In this document: piece by piece, positions 7,967 to 16,478 of the stretch | Layout: each line of letters opens with the position of its first letter | Position numbering within the stretch: the stretch's first letter is position 1 | Assembly: GCA_033763655.1 (NCBI GenBank) | Contig: JANRKD010000002.1 | Coordinates: 62,001-126,000 of the forward strand | Direction: 5' to 3' | Source of the DNA: QFOX01 sp033763655 | GTDB taxonomy: Bacteria; Pseudomonadota; Alphaproteobacteria; Rickettsiales; UBA3002 | DNA: 64,000 nt | Program-made: the position numbers and the translations under genes | Notes under the pieces: generated by a model | Told to the model about the DNA's origin: nothing | Seen by the model: the letters and a program-made list of their open reading frames with translations, nothing else | The model's database searches: none

Positions 7967-9084
7967 AACACCTCCTTTAATACCGCTATCAATTTTTCCA
8001 CTTGCGCATCCGTATGGGCGCAACTGAAAGCGAGGCGCAGACGGGCAGTGCCGGGCGGCACCGTCGGCGGACGAATGGCTACGGCGAGCAGACCCTGCTG
8101 CCTTAGCGCTTCACTCGCCGCCAACGCCCGCTCAGGCGTGCCCAGCATCACGGGGACAATCGCACTGCGGGCAAGCGGCAGGCCGAGCACCTCGGTTACC
8201 CGTTGCGCCAGTTGCAAGGCACGCTGCCCGCGCTCAGGTTCCGCCGCGATAATCTCAAGCGCCACCTGCGCCGAAGCACAGAGCGCAGGGGGAAGCCCCG
8301 TGCTAAACACCAAGCTGCGCGCGGTGGTGACCAAAAAATCAATCAACGCCTGACTACCGACTACATACCCGCCATAGCCGCCCGCCGCTTTCGAGAGTGT
8401 GCCCATCCAGATATCCATTGGCGCGGCGGCAGGCACGATGCCCAACCCATGCGCGTCGTCGGCCATCGTCCAGGCGTCGTAGCGTTCCGCGAGCGCGGCG
8501 ATGCTTGCAAGCGGCGCGACATCGCCATCCATGCTGAACACATGATCGGTGACAATCAGCGCGCGCGGCGATTCCTCGCGGTGCTCTTTGAGCAGCGTTT
8601 CGAGATGCGGCATGTCGTTATGCGCGAAACGGATGAGACGCGCGCCCGAAAGCTGCGCCGCATCGAGGATGCAGGCATGCACCAGCTTATCGGCAAAAAT
8701 TACGTCGCCCTTGCCCATCAGCGCCGGAATCACACCCAGATTGGTGAGGTAGCCGCTGCCAAAGACCAGCGCCGCCTGCGCCCCTTTCATCGCCGCCAGT
8801 TGCTGCTCCAGCGGCGCATAAAGCGGGTGGTTGCCCGTCACCAGGCGCGAGGCGCCCGCCCCGGCACCATACTCCGCCAGCGCCTGCTGCCCGGCGGCAA
8901 TGACGCGCGGATCGGCGCGCAGACCGAGGTAATCGTTATCGGCGAACGACACCAACCGCACGCCGTCCTGCACGATGTCCACCATCGCCCCTGCCACGTG
9001 CGCGCTCGTCCGCAGCCTGCGGCGCAGATGCTGCTGTTCGGTATGGGCGATGGCCTTTTCGCAATGTTCGTTTAAATGCGGCAT
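7963..9084 (-). CDS. bioF: 8-amino-7-oxononanoate synthase
   Basis: PLP-dependent alpha-oxoamine synthase condensing pimeloyl-ACP with alanine. From the ATG at 9084 the protein has 373 residues. It shows the family's NDYLGL, GAGASRLVTGNHPLY, VTDHVFSMDGDVAPL and DDAHGLG motifs, and the Schiff-base lysine is K232 in MGTLSKAAGGYGG. AAGGA precedes 9084 at a good distance, whereas the longer ORF start at 9126 has none. It is the first gene of the minus-strand biotin operon and diverges from bioB. Its C-terminus overlaps the bioH-like gene by four bases. Confidence 0.95.
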   Translation of the reverse strand: MPHLNEHCEKAIAHTEQQHLRRRLRTSAHVAGAMVDIVQDGVRLVSFADNDYLGLRADPRVIAAGQQALAEYGAGAGASRLVTGNHPLYAPLEQQLAAMKGAQAALVFGSGYLTNLGVIPALMGKGDVIFADKLVHACILDAAQLSGARLIRFAHNDMPHLETLLKEHREESPRALIVTDHVFSMDGDVAPLASIAALAERYDAWTMADDAHGLGIVPAAAPMDIWMGTLSKAAGGYGGYVVGSQALIDFLVTTARSLVFSTGLPPALCASAQVALEIIAAEPERGQRALQLAQRVTEVLGLPLARSAIVPVMLGTPERALAASEALRQQGLLAVAIRPPTVPPGTARLRLAFSCAHTDAQVEKLIAVLKEVL

Positions 9085-9152
9085 TTTTCCTTTGCGAGCC
9101 TTAGCATTACGGGCTAAATCACGCAAACAGGAAACCTCAAGGAGGCTTTAGT
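9085..9152. promoter_or_regulatory. Divergent bioF/bioB intergenic control region
   Basis: Only 68 nt separate the bioF and bioB start codons, so both promoters must lie here or reach into the coding sequences. AAGGAGG serves bioB on the plus strand and AAGGA serves bioF on the minus strand. I see neither a BioR-type TTATnnATAA palindrome nor a recognisable BirA operator. Confidence 0.45.
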
Positions 9153-10142
9153 ATGAGCGAATTGCGACATAACTGGACTCAGGCCGAAGTCCGCGCACTG
9201 TTTGCGCTACCACTAAACGAACTGTTATTTCAGGCAGCGAGCGTCCACCGTACGCATTTCAACCCCTCCGAAGTTCAAATTTCGCAGCTTTGCTCGATTA
9301 AAACCGGCGGCTGCCCCGAGGATTGCAATTATTGCTCACAATCGGCCAGCTTCGAAACGCCCGTCAAAGCCGAAAAATTAATGGAAATCGAGTCTGTCCT
9401 TGCCGATGCGCGCGCCGCCAAAGCCGCAGGTGCCAGCCGTTTTTGCATGGGTGCGGCGTGGCGCAACCCCAAACCGCGCGATATGGAAAAAGTGACCAGC
9501 ATGATCCGCGAGGTGAAGGCAATGGGGCTTGAGACCTGTGCGACACTCGGCATGCTGACCGCCGAACAGGCCGGGCAACTCAAGGCGGCGGGCCTTGATT
9601 ATTACAACCACAACCTCGATACGTCGGAAGAATTTTACGGTGAAATCATCACCACCCGCACCTATCAGGACCGGCTCGACACCCTCGCTCATGTGCGCGA
9701 TGCGGGCATGAAAACCTGCTGCGGCGGCATCCTTGGCATGGGCGAAACGGTGGCCGACCGCGCCGCGCTGCTGGTGACACTGGCCAACCTGCCCGCCCAC
9801 CCGGAATCGGTGCCGATCAACCTGCTGATCCCCGCTGAGGGCACGCCGCTGGCGGGCACCCCACGCATCGACGGCATCGCCTTCGTGCGCACCGTCGCCG
9901 TCGCCCGCATCCTGATGCCACGTTCCTTCGTGCGCCTCTCTGCCGGACGCGAGGGCATGAGCGACGAATTGCAGGCATTATGCTTCTTTGCAGGCGCAAA
10001 TTCGATTTTCGTCGGCGAGAAGCTCCTCACCGCCGCCAACCCCGGCCATGACGCCGATGCCGCACTGTTTGCCAAGCTAGGGCTGAAGGCGATGGACATA
10101 TCTGGCACGCAAACTGCTTCTCTCCATACCGAAGCTGCTTAA
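9153..10142 (+). CDS. bioB: Biotin synthase
   Basis: Radical-SAM enzyme that inserts sulfur into dethiobiotin. The 329-residue protein has the radical-SAM cysteines C54, C58 and C61 in GGCPEDCNYCSQSA and the later FCMGAAWRNP segment. YYNHNLDTSEEFY and the C-terminal RLSAGREGM supply [2Fe-2S] cluster and substrate contacts typical of BioB. AAGGAGG lies close before the ATG. It heads the plus-strand half of the biotin cluster, 32 nt before bioA. There is no sign of truncation. Confidence 0.96.
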   Translation: MSELRHNWTQAEVRALFALPLNELLFQAASVHRTHFNPSEVQISQLCSIKTGGCPEDCNYCSQSASFETPVKAEKLMEIESVLADARAAKAAGASRFCMGAAWRNPKPRDMEKVTSMIREVKAMGLETCATLGMLTAEQAGQLKAAGLDYYNHNLDTSEEFYGEIITTRTYQDRLDTLAHVRDAGMKTCCGGILGMGETVADRAALLVTLANLPAHPESVPINLLIPAEGTPLAGTPRIDGIAFVRTVAVARILMPRSFVRLSAGREGMSDELQALCFFAGANSIFVGEKLLTAANPGHDADAALFAKLGLKAMDISGTQTASLHTEAA

Positions 10143-10174
10143 AGCGCAGGATCGGGGAGGACACAAGAACGGGA

Positions 10175-11449
10175 ATGACACAAAAAGCACCTGCAGAAAC
10201 AACACCTTGGCTAACCACCGGCTACCCCCATATCTGGCTGCCCTATACGCAGATGCACACCGCCGCGATGCCCGAGGCGGTGGTGGGTGCCAGCGGCTGC
10301 CGCATCCGGCTTGCCGACGGGCGCGAACTGATTGACGGCACCGCAAGCTGGTGGAGCATGTGCCACGGCTACCAGCACCCGCATATTGTCGAGGCGATTC
10401 AGAAACAGGCAGGCGAATTATCCCATGTGATGTTCGGCGGGTTGGCGCACGAACCGGCCTACACCCTTGCTACGCGCCTGTGCGCCACAGCGGGCATGGG
10501 CATGGAGCGGGTGTTTTTCACCGAATCCGGCTCGGTCGCGGTCGAGGTCGCGCTCAAAATGGCGCTGCAATACTGGCGCAACAAGGGCGACAGCAAACGC
10601 AGCAAGTTCATCTGCTTTAACCACGGCTACCACGGCGACACGGTGGGCGCGATGTCGGTTTCCGCGCGCAGCCATTTCAACAGCGCCTATGACAGCCTTT
10701 CGCTGCGCAACTACACGCTCGACATCCCTTCCGACGAATACAGCTTCGCCGAATTCGCCGACACCCTCGCCGCGATCAAAAACTCGGTGGCGGCGCTCAT
10801 CATCGAGCCGCTGGTGCAGGCGGCGGGCGGCTTCCGCTTCCATTCGCCCGACATTCTCTCGGAAATCCGCCGCGTCTGCCGCGAGCACGACATCCTCTTT
10901 ATCGCCGACGAAATTGCCACCGGCTTTGCGCGCACCGGCAGCCTGTTTGCTTGCCACGAAGCTGCCATCGCGCCGGACATTCTTTGCCTCGGCAAGGCCT
11001 TGAGCGGCGGTCACATGCCCCTTGCCGCAACCCTTGTCAACGCCCGGCTGTTCGAGGCCTTCCTCGGCGACAACGACGAAAAAGCCCTCATGCACGGCCC
11101 AACATTCATGGCACATCCGATTGCCTGCGCAGCGGCCAACGCCTCGCTCGACCTATTCGCACGCGAGCCACGCCTCGCTCAGGCCGAAGCTCTGGAGCAA
11201 AAATTATGGGATGGGTTACGTCCGTTTAAAACCCGCGACGGAGTGGTGGATGTGCGCGTCAAAGGCGCGATTGGCGTCATCGAAACACACGGCGATGCTG
11301 AAAATAACCACCATCTGCGTCAGGCACTCATCGCACAGGGTGTGTGGCTACGTCCCTTCGGGAACGCGCTCTACCTCATGCCGCCACTGACCATCAGCGA
11401 CGCCGATCTGGAACAGCTTTTTGGCGCCATCGCGGCGGTGCTGGCCTGA
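10175..11449 (+). CDS. bioA: Adenosylmethionine-8-amino-7-oxononanoate aminotransferase
   Basis: Class III PLP aminotransferase that uses SAM as amino donor to make 7,8-diaminopelargonic acid. The 424 residues include IWLPYTQM, DGTASWWSMCHGY (BioA-specific), the PLP-binding DEIATGF and the Schiff-base lysine K274 in LGKALSGGHMPLAATL. Length is normal. It follows bioB by 32 nt in the same direction and ends 12 nt before the convergent lpd stop. Together with bioC, bioH, bioF, bioD and bioB it completes biotin synthesis from malonyl-ACP. Confidence 0.95.
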   Translation: MTQKAPAETTPWLTTGYPHIWLPYTQMHTAAMPEAVVGASGCRIRLADGRELIDGTASWWSMCHGYQHPHIVEAIQKQAGELSHVMFGGLAHEPAYTLATRLCATAGMGMERVFFTESGSVAVEVALKMALQYWRNKGDSKRSKFICFNHGYHGDTVGAMSVSARSHFNSAYDSLSLRNYTLDIPSDEYSFAEFADTLAAIKNSVAALIIEPLVQAAGGFRFHSPDILSEIRRVCREHDILFIADEIATGFARTGSLFACHEAAIAPDILCLGKALSGGHMPLAATLVNARLFEAFLGDNDEKALMHGPTFMAHPIACAAANASLDLFAREPRLAQAEALEQKLWDGLRPFKTRDGVVDVRVKGAIGVIETHGDAENNHHLRQALIAQGVWLRPFGNALYLMPPLTISDADLEQLFGAIAAVLA

Positions 11450-11461
11450 TTCTCCGTTCGC

Positions 11462-12859
11462 TCAGATATGCAGCGCGCGGCCATAGGCGTCGAGCACGGA
11501 CTCATGCATCATTTCGCTTAACGTCGGGTGGGGAAAGACGGTCGCCATGAAGTCGGCTTCGGTCAGCTCCGCCTGCTTGCCGATGACAAAGCCCTGCACC
11601 AGCTCCGTCACCTCCGCGCCGATGAGATGCGCGCCGAGCAGCTCGCCGGTTTTCGCATCGAAGATGGTTTTCACCAGCCCTTCCGGCTCGCCCAACGCCA
11701 CGGCTTTGCCGTTGCCCATGAACGGGAAACGGCCGATTTTCAGCTCGTAACCTTTTTCCTTCGCGGCTTTTTCGGTGAGGCCGACGCTTGCCACCTGCGG
11801 GTTGCAATAGGTGCAGCCGGGAATGTTCTCGCGCTTCATGCTGTGGGGGTGGCCGCCCGCGATGTGCTCGGCGGCAATGGTGCCCTCATGGCTGGCCTTA
11901 TGCGCGAGCCATGGCGCGCCCGTAATGTCGCCAATCGCATAGATGCCCGGCTCATGGGTCTGGCAGTGGCTATCGACCATGATGCGCCCATGCTCGAGCT
12001 TGACCTTGGTGCCCTCCAGCCCCAGCCCTTCGGTATTGGCGACAATGCCCACGGCGGAAATCACCCGGTCAACCGTAATTTCCTGCTTCTTGCCGTCTTT
12101 TTCAATCACGGCGGTGACGTTGTTTTTGCCTTTCTTCAGCGCCTTCACCACCGCGCCGGTGATAATACTCATACCTTGTTTTTCAAACTGCTTTTGCGCG
12201 AATTTGCTGATTTCTTCGTCCTCCACCGGCATCACGCGGTCTTGCAGTTCGACCACCGTCACCTGCGCGCCCAGCGTGTTATAGAAACTCGCGAACTCGA
12301 TCCCGATCGCGCCTGACCCCATGACCAGCAACGATTTGGGCATCTGCTCAGGCACCATCGCCTCACGGTAGCTCCATACCAGTTTGCCGTCGCTCTCCAA
12401 CCCCGGCAGATTGCGCGCCCGCGCGCCGGTGGCCAGAATAATCGCCCCGGCTGCAAGCTCGGCGATTTTCTTTTTATCCGCACCCGTCACGCTCACTTTG
12501 CCTTTGCCCTCAAGCGCGCCCGAACCTTCGAACACGGTGACTTTGTGCTTCTTCATGAGGAAGCCGATGCCTTTTTTCATCTGCTCGCTCACTCCGCGCG
12601 AACGGGCCACAATCTTAGCAATGTCGAACTTTGCATCTTTCACGCTGATGCCATAATCAGCGCTATGTTGAATGAGGTGAAATACCTCCGCCGAGCGCAG
12701 CAGCGCCTTGGTCGGAATACAGCCCCAGTTCAGGCAGATACCGCCCAGATGCGCGCGCTCGACCAGCGCCACTTTTTTGCCAAGCTGGCTGGCGCGGATC
12801 GCCGCCACATAGCCGCCCGGGCCGCCACCAATCACCACCACATCGAATTGTTCAGTCAT
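11462..12859 (-). CDS. lpdA: Dihydrolipoyl dehydrogenase (E3)
   Basis: FAD-dependent E3 component that re-oxidises dihydrolipoyl groups of the pyruvate dehydrogenase complex, and likely of other 2-oxoacid complexes. The 465-residue protein has the N-terminal FAD-binding GGGPGGYVAA and the redox disulfide C42/C47 in GGICLNWGCIPTK. It also has an NAD-binding GSGAIGIEFASFY motif and the C-terminal active-site HPTLSEMMHE. It is last in the pdh gene block, separated from pdhC by a small zinc-ribbon gene. Confidence 0.96.
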   Translation of the reverse strand: MTEQFDVVVIGGGPGGYVAAIRASQLGKKVALVERAHLGGICLNWGCIPTKALLRSAEVFHLIQHSADYGISVKDAKFDIAKIVARSRGVSEQMKKGIGFLMKKHKVTVFEGSGALEGKGKVSVTGADKKKIAELAAGAIILATGARARNLPGLESDGKLVWSYREAMVPEQMPKSLLVMGSGAIGIEFASFYNTLGAQVTVVELQDRVMPVEDEEISKFAQKQFEKQGMSIITGAVVKALKKGKNNVTAVIEKDGKKQEITVDRVISAVGIVANTEGLGLEGTKVKLEHGRIMVDSHCQTHEPGIYAIGDITGAPWLAHKASHEGTIAAEHIAGGHPHSMKRENIPGCTYCNPQVASVGLTEKAAKEKGYELKIGRFPFMGNGKAVALGEPEGLVKTIFDAKTGELLGAHLIGAEVTELVQGFVIGKQAELTEADFMATVFPHPTLSEMMHESVLDAYGRALHI

Positions 12860-12868
12860 AAACTTCTC

Positions 12869-13219
12869 CTACCATTGCTCCGGGTTTACCGGTTTTTTCA
12901 TCACAATCTTTTCCGCTGTGCGCTCGTTGCCGAACACTAATTCTTCTGTTTTTGTATCCGCCATGGGCAATACCCGCCCAAGCTCCACCTCCAGCCGATG
13001 CCGCGCGAGCCGCCCGGTGTTACTATTTAGTTTTACCATCGTCGGCAAGCCGCAATGCGGGCATTGCTTGCCTGCCCTATTCCCCATCGCGCGCCACAGC
13101 GTGTAAACTGGCAACAGGGTCACTATGCCCAGCACACGGGCGACACCGCCGCCTTTGCGCTCACCGATATGCCGTCCGCGCCCCTCATACCCGCAATGGC
13201 TGCAGATTTGACTGGCCAC
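12869..13219 (-). CDS. Small zinc-ribbon protein, function unknown
   Basis: A 116-residue protein with two CxxC knuckles, C6/C9 (CSHCG) and C53/C56 (CPHCG), which could bind one zinc. A hydrophobic segment between them (about 28-44, VARVLGIVTLLPVYTLW) may touch or span the membrane. The C-terminal half is basic and carries no motif I know. Upstream it follows pdhC by 11 nt and downstream it is 9 nt from lpd, so it is co-transcribed with the pyruvate dehydrogenase genes; that position is not part of the usual alphaproteobacterial pdh operon. I do not recognise a named family. Confidence 0.7.
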   Translation of the reverse strand: MASQICSHCGYEGRGRHIGERKGGGVARVLGIVTLLPVYTLWRAMGNRAGKQCPHCGLPTMVKLNSNTGRLARHRLEVELGRVLPMADTKTEELVFGNERTAEKIVMKKPVNPEQW

Positions 13220-13230
13220 GCGGCGCCCCC

Positions 13231-14544
13231 TTACACGAACATCAGCACGGGGTTTTCCATATAGCGCTTGAAGAGTTGCAGGAACTCCGCACCAAGCGCG
13301 CCATCGACCGCGCGGTGATCCACCGAAAGCGTGGCATTCATCGCCTGCACCGCTTTCACCTGCCCGTCGCGCATTTTCAGCACCTCCGTCCCGGCGCCCA
13401 CTGCCAGAATACAGGCTTGCGGCGGGTTGATAATCGCCTGGAAGTTATTCACCCCATACATGCCGAGGTTGGAAATGGAAAAGCCGCCGCCCTGAAACTC
13501 CTCGGGCTTGAGCTTGTTGTCGCGCGCGCGTTTGGCGAGGTCTTTCATCTCGCCGGAAATCTGCGGCAGGGTTTTCTGGTCGGCATTGCGGATAATCGGC
13601 GTAATCAGCCCACCCTCGGTCGCCACCGCCACCGACACATCGACGTTGCCATATTGGATAATCGCGTCGTCGTACCAGCTGACATTGCAGGTGGGTTTAT
13701 CGCGCAGCGAAAGCGCCACCGCCTTAATTACCAGATCGTTCACCGAAAGCTTATAGGCAGGCGGGTTGCCTTTGCCTGCTTTGCGTTCCGCATCCGCATT
13801 CAACTGCGCGCGCACCGCCATCAGCGCGTCCAGCTCCACTTCGACCGTGAGGTAAAAATGCGGCACCTGCTGCTTGGATTCAAGCAGCCTGCGCGCGATG
13901 ACCTTGCGCATGGAGTTATTCGGAACCTGCACGAACTCGGTCGGGTTGCGCCGTATCGCGCCCGCGCCGCTGCGGCCCGCGCCCGCCTCGATATCCGCTT
14001 TCACAATCCGCCCGCCCGGGCCGGAACCGACGACTCCGCTCAGGTCAATTCCCTTGCTCGCAGCGAGGCGTTTAGCCAAGGGTGACGCCTTCACGCGCCC
14101 CCCTGCCGAAGCGGCATAGGCAGGTGCCGCCGATGCGATCGGTGCCGCAGGTGCTTTGCTCGCACTAGGCGCAAGGGTTGGAGCTGCAGAAACAGGTGCC
14201 AATTGCGGTGCGCCAACTTCTTTTTTTGCTTCACTGGCGACTGGCGACTGGCTACTTGCTACTTGCTTCGGTTTCCAATCGGCGAGCGCTTTTTTGTCTT
14301 CGCCATCGGCCAATATCAGCGCGATGACGGCGTTGACTTTCACCCCCTCTGTGCCGGCAGCGACGACGATTTTACCGAGCGTGCCTTCATCGACCGCTTC
14401 CACTTCCATCGTCGCCTTGTCGGTCTCGATTTCGGCGATGACATCGCCGGCTTTGATTTTGTCGCCTTCTTTTTTTGTCCATTTGGCGAGGTTGCCCTCG
14501 GTCATGGTGGGCGAAAGTGCGGGCATGGTGATTTCAATGGGCAT
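13231..14544 (-). CDS. pdhC: Dihydrolipoamide acetyltransferase, E2 of pyruvate dehydrogenase
   Basis: E2 core of the pyruvate dehydrogenase complex. Domain order over 437 residues: one lipoyl domain (1-80) with lipoylated K43 in IETDKATMEVEA; an Ala/Pro/Ser-rich linker (91-145); a peripheral subunit-binding domain (about 150-186, ASPLAKRLAASKGIDLSGVVGSGP); and a 2-oxoacid acyltransferase domain ending in the catalytic DHRAVDGA. The linker's residues 94-106 are encoded by a 7-nt tandem repeat (14232-14266), so part of it appears to be recently expanded DNA. It lies between the SIMPL gene and the zinc-ribbon gene. Confidence 0.96.
   Translation of the reverse strand: MPIEITMPALSPTMTEGNLAKWTKKEGDKIKAGDVIAEIETDKATMEVEAVDEGTLGKIVVAAGTEGVKVNAVIALILADGEDKKALADWKPKQVASSQSPVASEAKKEVGAPQLAPVSAAPTLAPSASKAPAAPIASAAPAYAASAGGRVKASPLAKRLAASKGIDLSGVVGSGPGGRIVKADIEAGAGRSGAGAIRRNPTEFVQVPNNSMRKVIARRLLESKQQVPHFYLTVEVELDALMAVRAQLNADAERKAGKGNPPAYKLSVNDLVIKAVALSLRDKPTCNVSWYDDAIIQYGNVDVSVAVATEGGLITPIIRNADQKTLPQISGEMKDLAKRARDNKLKPEEFQGGGFSISNLGMYGVNNFQAIINPPQACILAVGAGTEVLKMRDGQVKAVQAMNATLSVDHRAVDGALGAEFLQLFKRYMENPVLMFV
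14232..14266. repeat. Five-unit 7-nt tandem repeat inside the pdhC linker
   Basis: Five consecutive heptads on the plus strand read CACTGGC, GACTGGC (twice) and TACTTGC (twice). Since seven is not a multiple of three, the array is translated in shifting register and gives the low-complexity residues QVASSQSPVASEA of the E2 linker. On the coding strand the unit rotates to AGTCGCC or AGTAGCA. This is the same AGT-led heptad style as the arrays around the four-helix-bundle gene at 38954-39319. Confidence 0.85.
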
Positions 14545-14555
14545 GGAAAAACCTC

Positions 14556-15353
14556 TTAGTTCAATTCAAAAATGACAGATACATTCGCTTGTAAATCCTG
14601 CTCACCCGGCGGGGGCGTTACGGCGGAACCCTGCGCTTCGGCGACACCCATTTTCGTCATGGCCATCATCGGCATTGGCCGTGGCGGGTTATAGGGGCTG
14701 ACCATGCCTTCGCTGATGTGCTGAACACGCACCACGCCGGCGCCTGCCGCCTCTGCCATATGTTCAGCCTTGGCGCGGGCGGCGGCAATCGCTTCGGCCA
14801 GCAGTTCGTCACGCTTTTTTTCCGGCTCGCTCACCTCATAGTGCAAATCAAGCAGATTTCCCCACTCGGTGTTGGCCTCTTTTTCAAAGCCCGCTTCGGT
14901 AATTTTCTCCATCAGCGCGCCGACCTTGGCCGTATCCACCACCGTTATATCGAGCTGCGTTTGCATGCGGTAGCCACGAAACACGCGCGTGGGCTGCGGG
15001 TTAGGCATCGTGGCCGTTACCGGCGGGGTCACATACTCATAAACCGGCTGAACGCTGGCGCTTTCCGTGCGCAGTTTTTTCTCCTCAACCCCTTCGCTTT
15101 TTGCAATCTCAAACAGCGTTCCGAGTTTTTCATCATGCGCGGCTTTCGCTTCGGCCATATTCAGGTTCATCGCGTTCAGATTCACCCTGAGATGCGCCTC
15201 ATCCGGCAATATTTTTTTATTGGCCTGCCCGGTGACGCTAATCGTGCGCGGCGCATTTGCAACGCCCGACATGGCAGGCAGACGCACCACCGCCACCGCA
15301 CTAAGCAGCGCAATTACCGCACCGAGAATGACTGGCTTCATGGCGTTGCCCAT
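14556..15353 (-). CDS. SIMPL domain (DUF541) exported protein
   Basis: A 265-residue protein with an N-terminal signal or anchor (residues about 5-25, MKPVILGAVIALLSAVAVV) followed by a SIMPL/DUF541 domain. The domain begins ISVTGQANKKILPDEAHLRV and carries the conserved internal helix AAARAKAEHMAEAAG. Family members are periplasmic or surface beta-barrel-like oligomers such as BP26/OMP28; their job is poorly known. The start is uncertain: ATG at 15353, two bases after the pdhB stop, or ATG at 15341. It is lodged between pdhB and pdhC, which are adjacent in most relatives. Confidence 0.85.
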   Translation of the reverse strand: MGNAMKPVILGAVIALLSAVAVVRLPAMSGVANAPRTISVTGQANKKILPDEAHLRVNLNAMNLNMAEAKAAHDEKLGTLFEIAKSEGVEEKKLRTESASVQPVYEYVTPPVTATMPNPQPTRVFRGYRMQTQLDITVVDTAKVGALMEKITEAGFEKEANTEWGNLLDLHYEVSEPEKKRDELLAEAIAAARAKAEHMAEAAGAGVVRVQHISEGMVSPYNPPRPMPMMAMTKMGVAEAQGSAVTPPPGEQDLQANVSVIFELN

Positions 15354-15355
15354 CG

Positions 15356-16348
15356 TTATGCCGCGTGGCTGCGCGGCTGACAGATCGCGCGCGCGGCAGC
15401 GACCACATCCTCCGTCGTCGGCAGCGCGAGTTTTTCGAGGTTGGCGGCATAGGGCAGCGGCACATCCTTGCCCGTCACCCGCACCATCGGCGCATCCAGC
15501 TCGTCGAACAGATCTTCCATCGCAATCGCCGCGATTTCCGAACCGATGCCCGCGACAGGCCAGCCTTCTTCCACCGAAATCAGGCGGTGGGTTTTGCGTA
15601 CCGAATCAAGGATGGTCTGCTTATCGAGCGGACGCAGCGTGCGCAAATCAATCACCTCGGCGCTGATGCCTTCGGCCTTGAGCTTTTCCGCCGCTTCGAG
15701 CGCATATTTTACGCAGATGCTGAAGGCGACGATGGTCACATCCGTCCCCTGCCGCTTCACCGCCGCTTTGCCGATAGGGACAATATGCTCGCCCTCGGGC
15801 ACCTCGAAGCTCACGCCGTAGAGCAGCTCGTTTTCAAGGAAAATCACCGGGTTCGGGTCGCGAATGGCTGCTTTCAGCAGGCCCTTGGCGTCCGCCGCGT
15901 CATACGGCGCGACGACTTTCAATCCCGGGCAATGCGCGTACCAGCTCGCATAGCACTGCGAATGCTGCGCGGCGACGCGGGAAGCGGCACCATTCGGCCC
16001 GCGAAACACGATGGGCGATTTCACCTGCCCGCCGCTCATATACAACGTTTTCGCGGCGGAGTTTAAAATCTGGTCGATGGCCTGCATCGCGAAGTTCCAG
16101 GTCATGAACTCGACCACGGGTTTCAGCCCCATGAACGCCGCGCCGATGCCAAGCCCGGCAAAGCCCTGCTCGGTGATGGGCGTATCGACCACGCGCGCGG
16201 CACCGAACTCGGCCAGCAGCCCCTCGGTCACCTTGTAGGCGCCCTGATACTCGGCCACTTCCTCGCCCATGACGAACACATCGCCATCGCGGCGCATTTC
16301 CTCGGCCATCGCATCGCGCAGGGCCACTCGAACCGTTTGCATTACCAT
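15356..16348 (-). CDS. pdhB: Pyruvate dehydrogenase E1 component, beta subunit
   Basis: Beta subunit of the heterotetrameric E1, which decarboxylates pyruvate with thiamine diphosphate and acetylates the lipoyl group of PdhC. The 330 residues begin MVMQTVRVALRDAMAEEM and contain the E1-beta motifs VFVMGEEVAEYQGAYKVT, PITEQGFAGLGIGAA and the C-terminal transketolase segment HRLISVEEGWPVAGIGSEI. GGAGAGG lies six bases before the ATG at 16348. Many alphaproteobacterial PdhB proteins carry an extra N-terminal lipoyl domain; this one does not, so K43 of PdhC is the only lipoyl site visible in these genes. Confidence 0.95.
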   Translation of the reverse strand: MVMQTVRVALRDAMAEEMRRDGDVFVMGEEVAEYQGAYKVTEGLLAEFGAARVVDTPITEQGFAGLGIGAAFMGLKPVVEFMTWNFAMQAIDQILNSAAKTLYMSGGQVKSPIVFRGPNGAASRVAAQHSQCYASWYAHCPGLKVVAPYDAADAKGLLKAAIRDPNPVIFLENELLYGVSFEVPEGEHIVPIGKAAVKRQGTDVTIVAFSICVKYALEAAEKLKAEGISAEVIDLRTLRPLDKQTILDSVRKTHRLISVEEGWPVAGIGSEIAAIAMEDLFDELDAPMVRVTGKDVPLPYAANLEKLALPTTEDVVAAARAICQPRSHAA

Positions 16349-16387
16349 CTCAAACCTCTCCGTATGTATTCCTACAAAAACTTTTCA

Positions 16388-16419
16388 AAGGCGCCTCCCG
16401 CGAAGGCGGGGATCGCCTT
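16388..16419 (-). terminator. Hairpin upstream of pdhB, possible terminator or attenuator
   Basis: AAGGCG at 16388-16393 pairs with CGCCTT at 16414-16419, and inside that CTCCCGC pairs with GCGGGGA around a short loop. On the minus strand the stem is followed by TTTGAAAAGTTTTTG. It lies about 60 nt after the VapC-like stop and 40 nt before the pdhB start, so it could end module transcripts or limit read-through from pdhA. It also resembles a common palindromic intergenic repeat (CCCGCGAAGGCGGGGA). Confidence 0.45.
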
Positions 16420-16478
16420 ATATTAAAAAAGCGCCGTACCCGTCAGGCGAATTCAATTTTATTACCAGTATTCATCGC

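Noticed and set aside
9085..9152. BioR or BirA operator between bioF and bioB
   Set aside because: No TTATnnATAA palindrome or long BirA-type inverted repeat could be found in the 68 nt.
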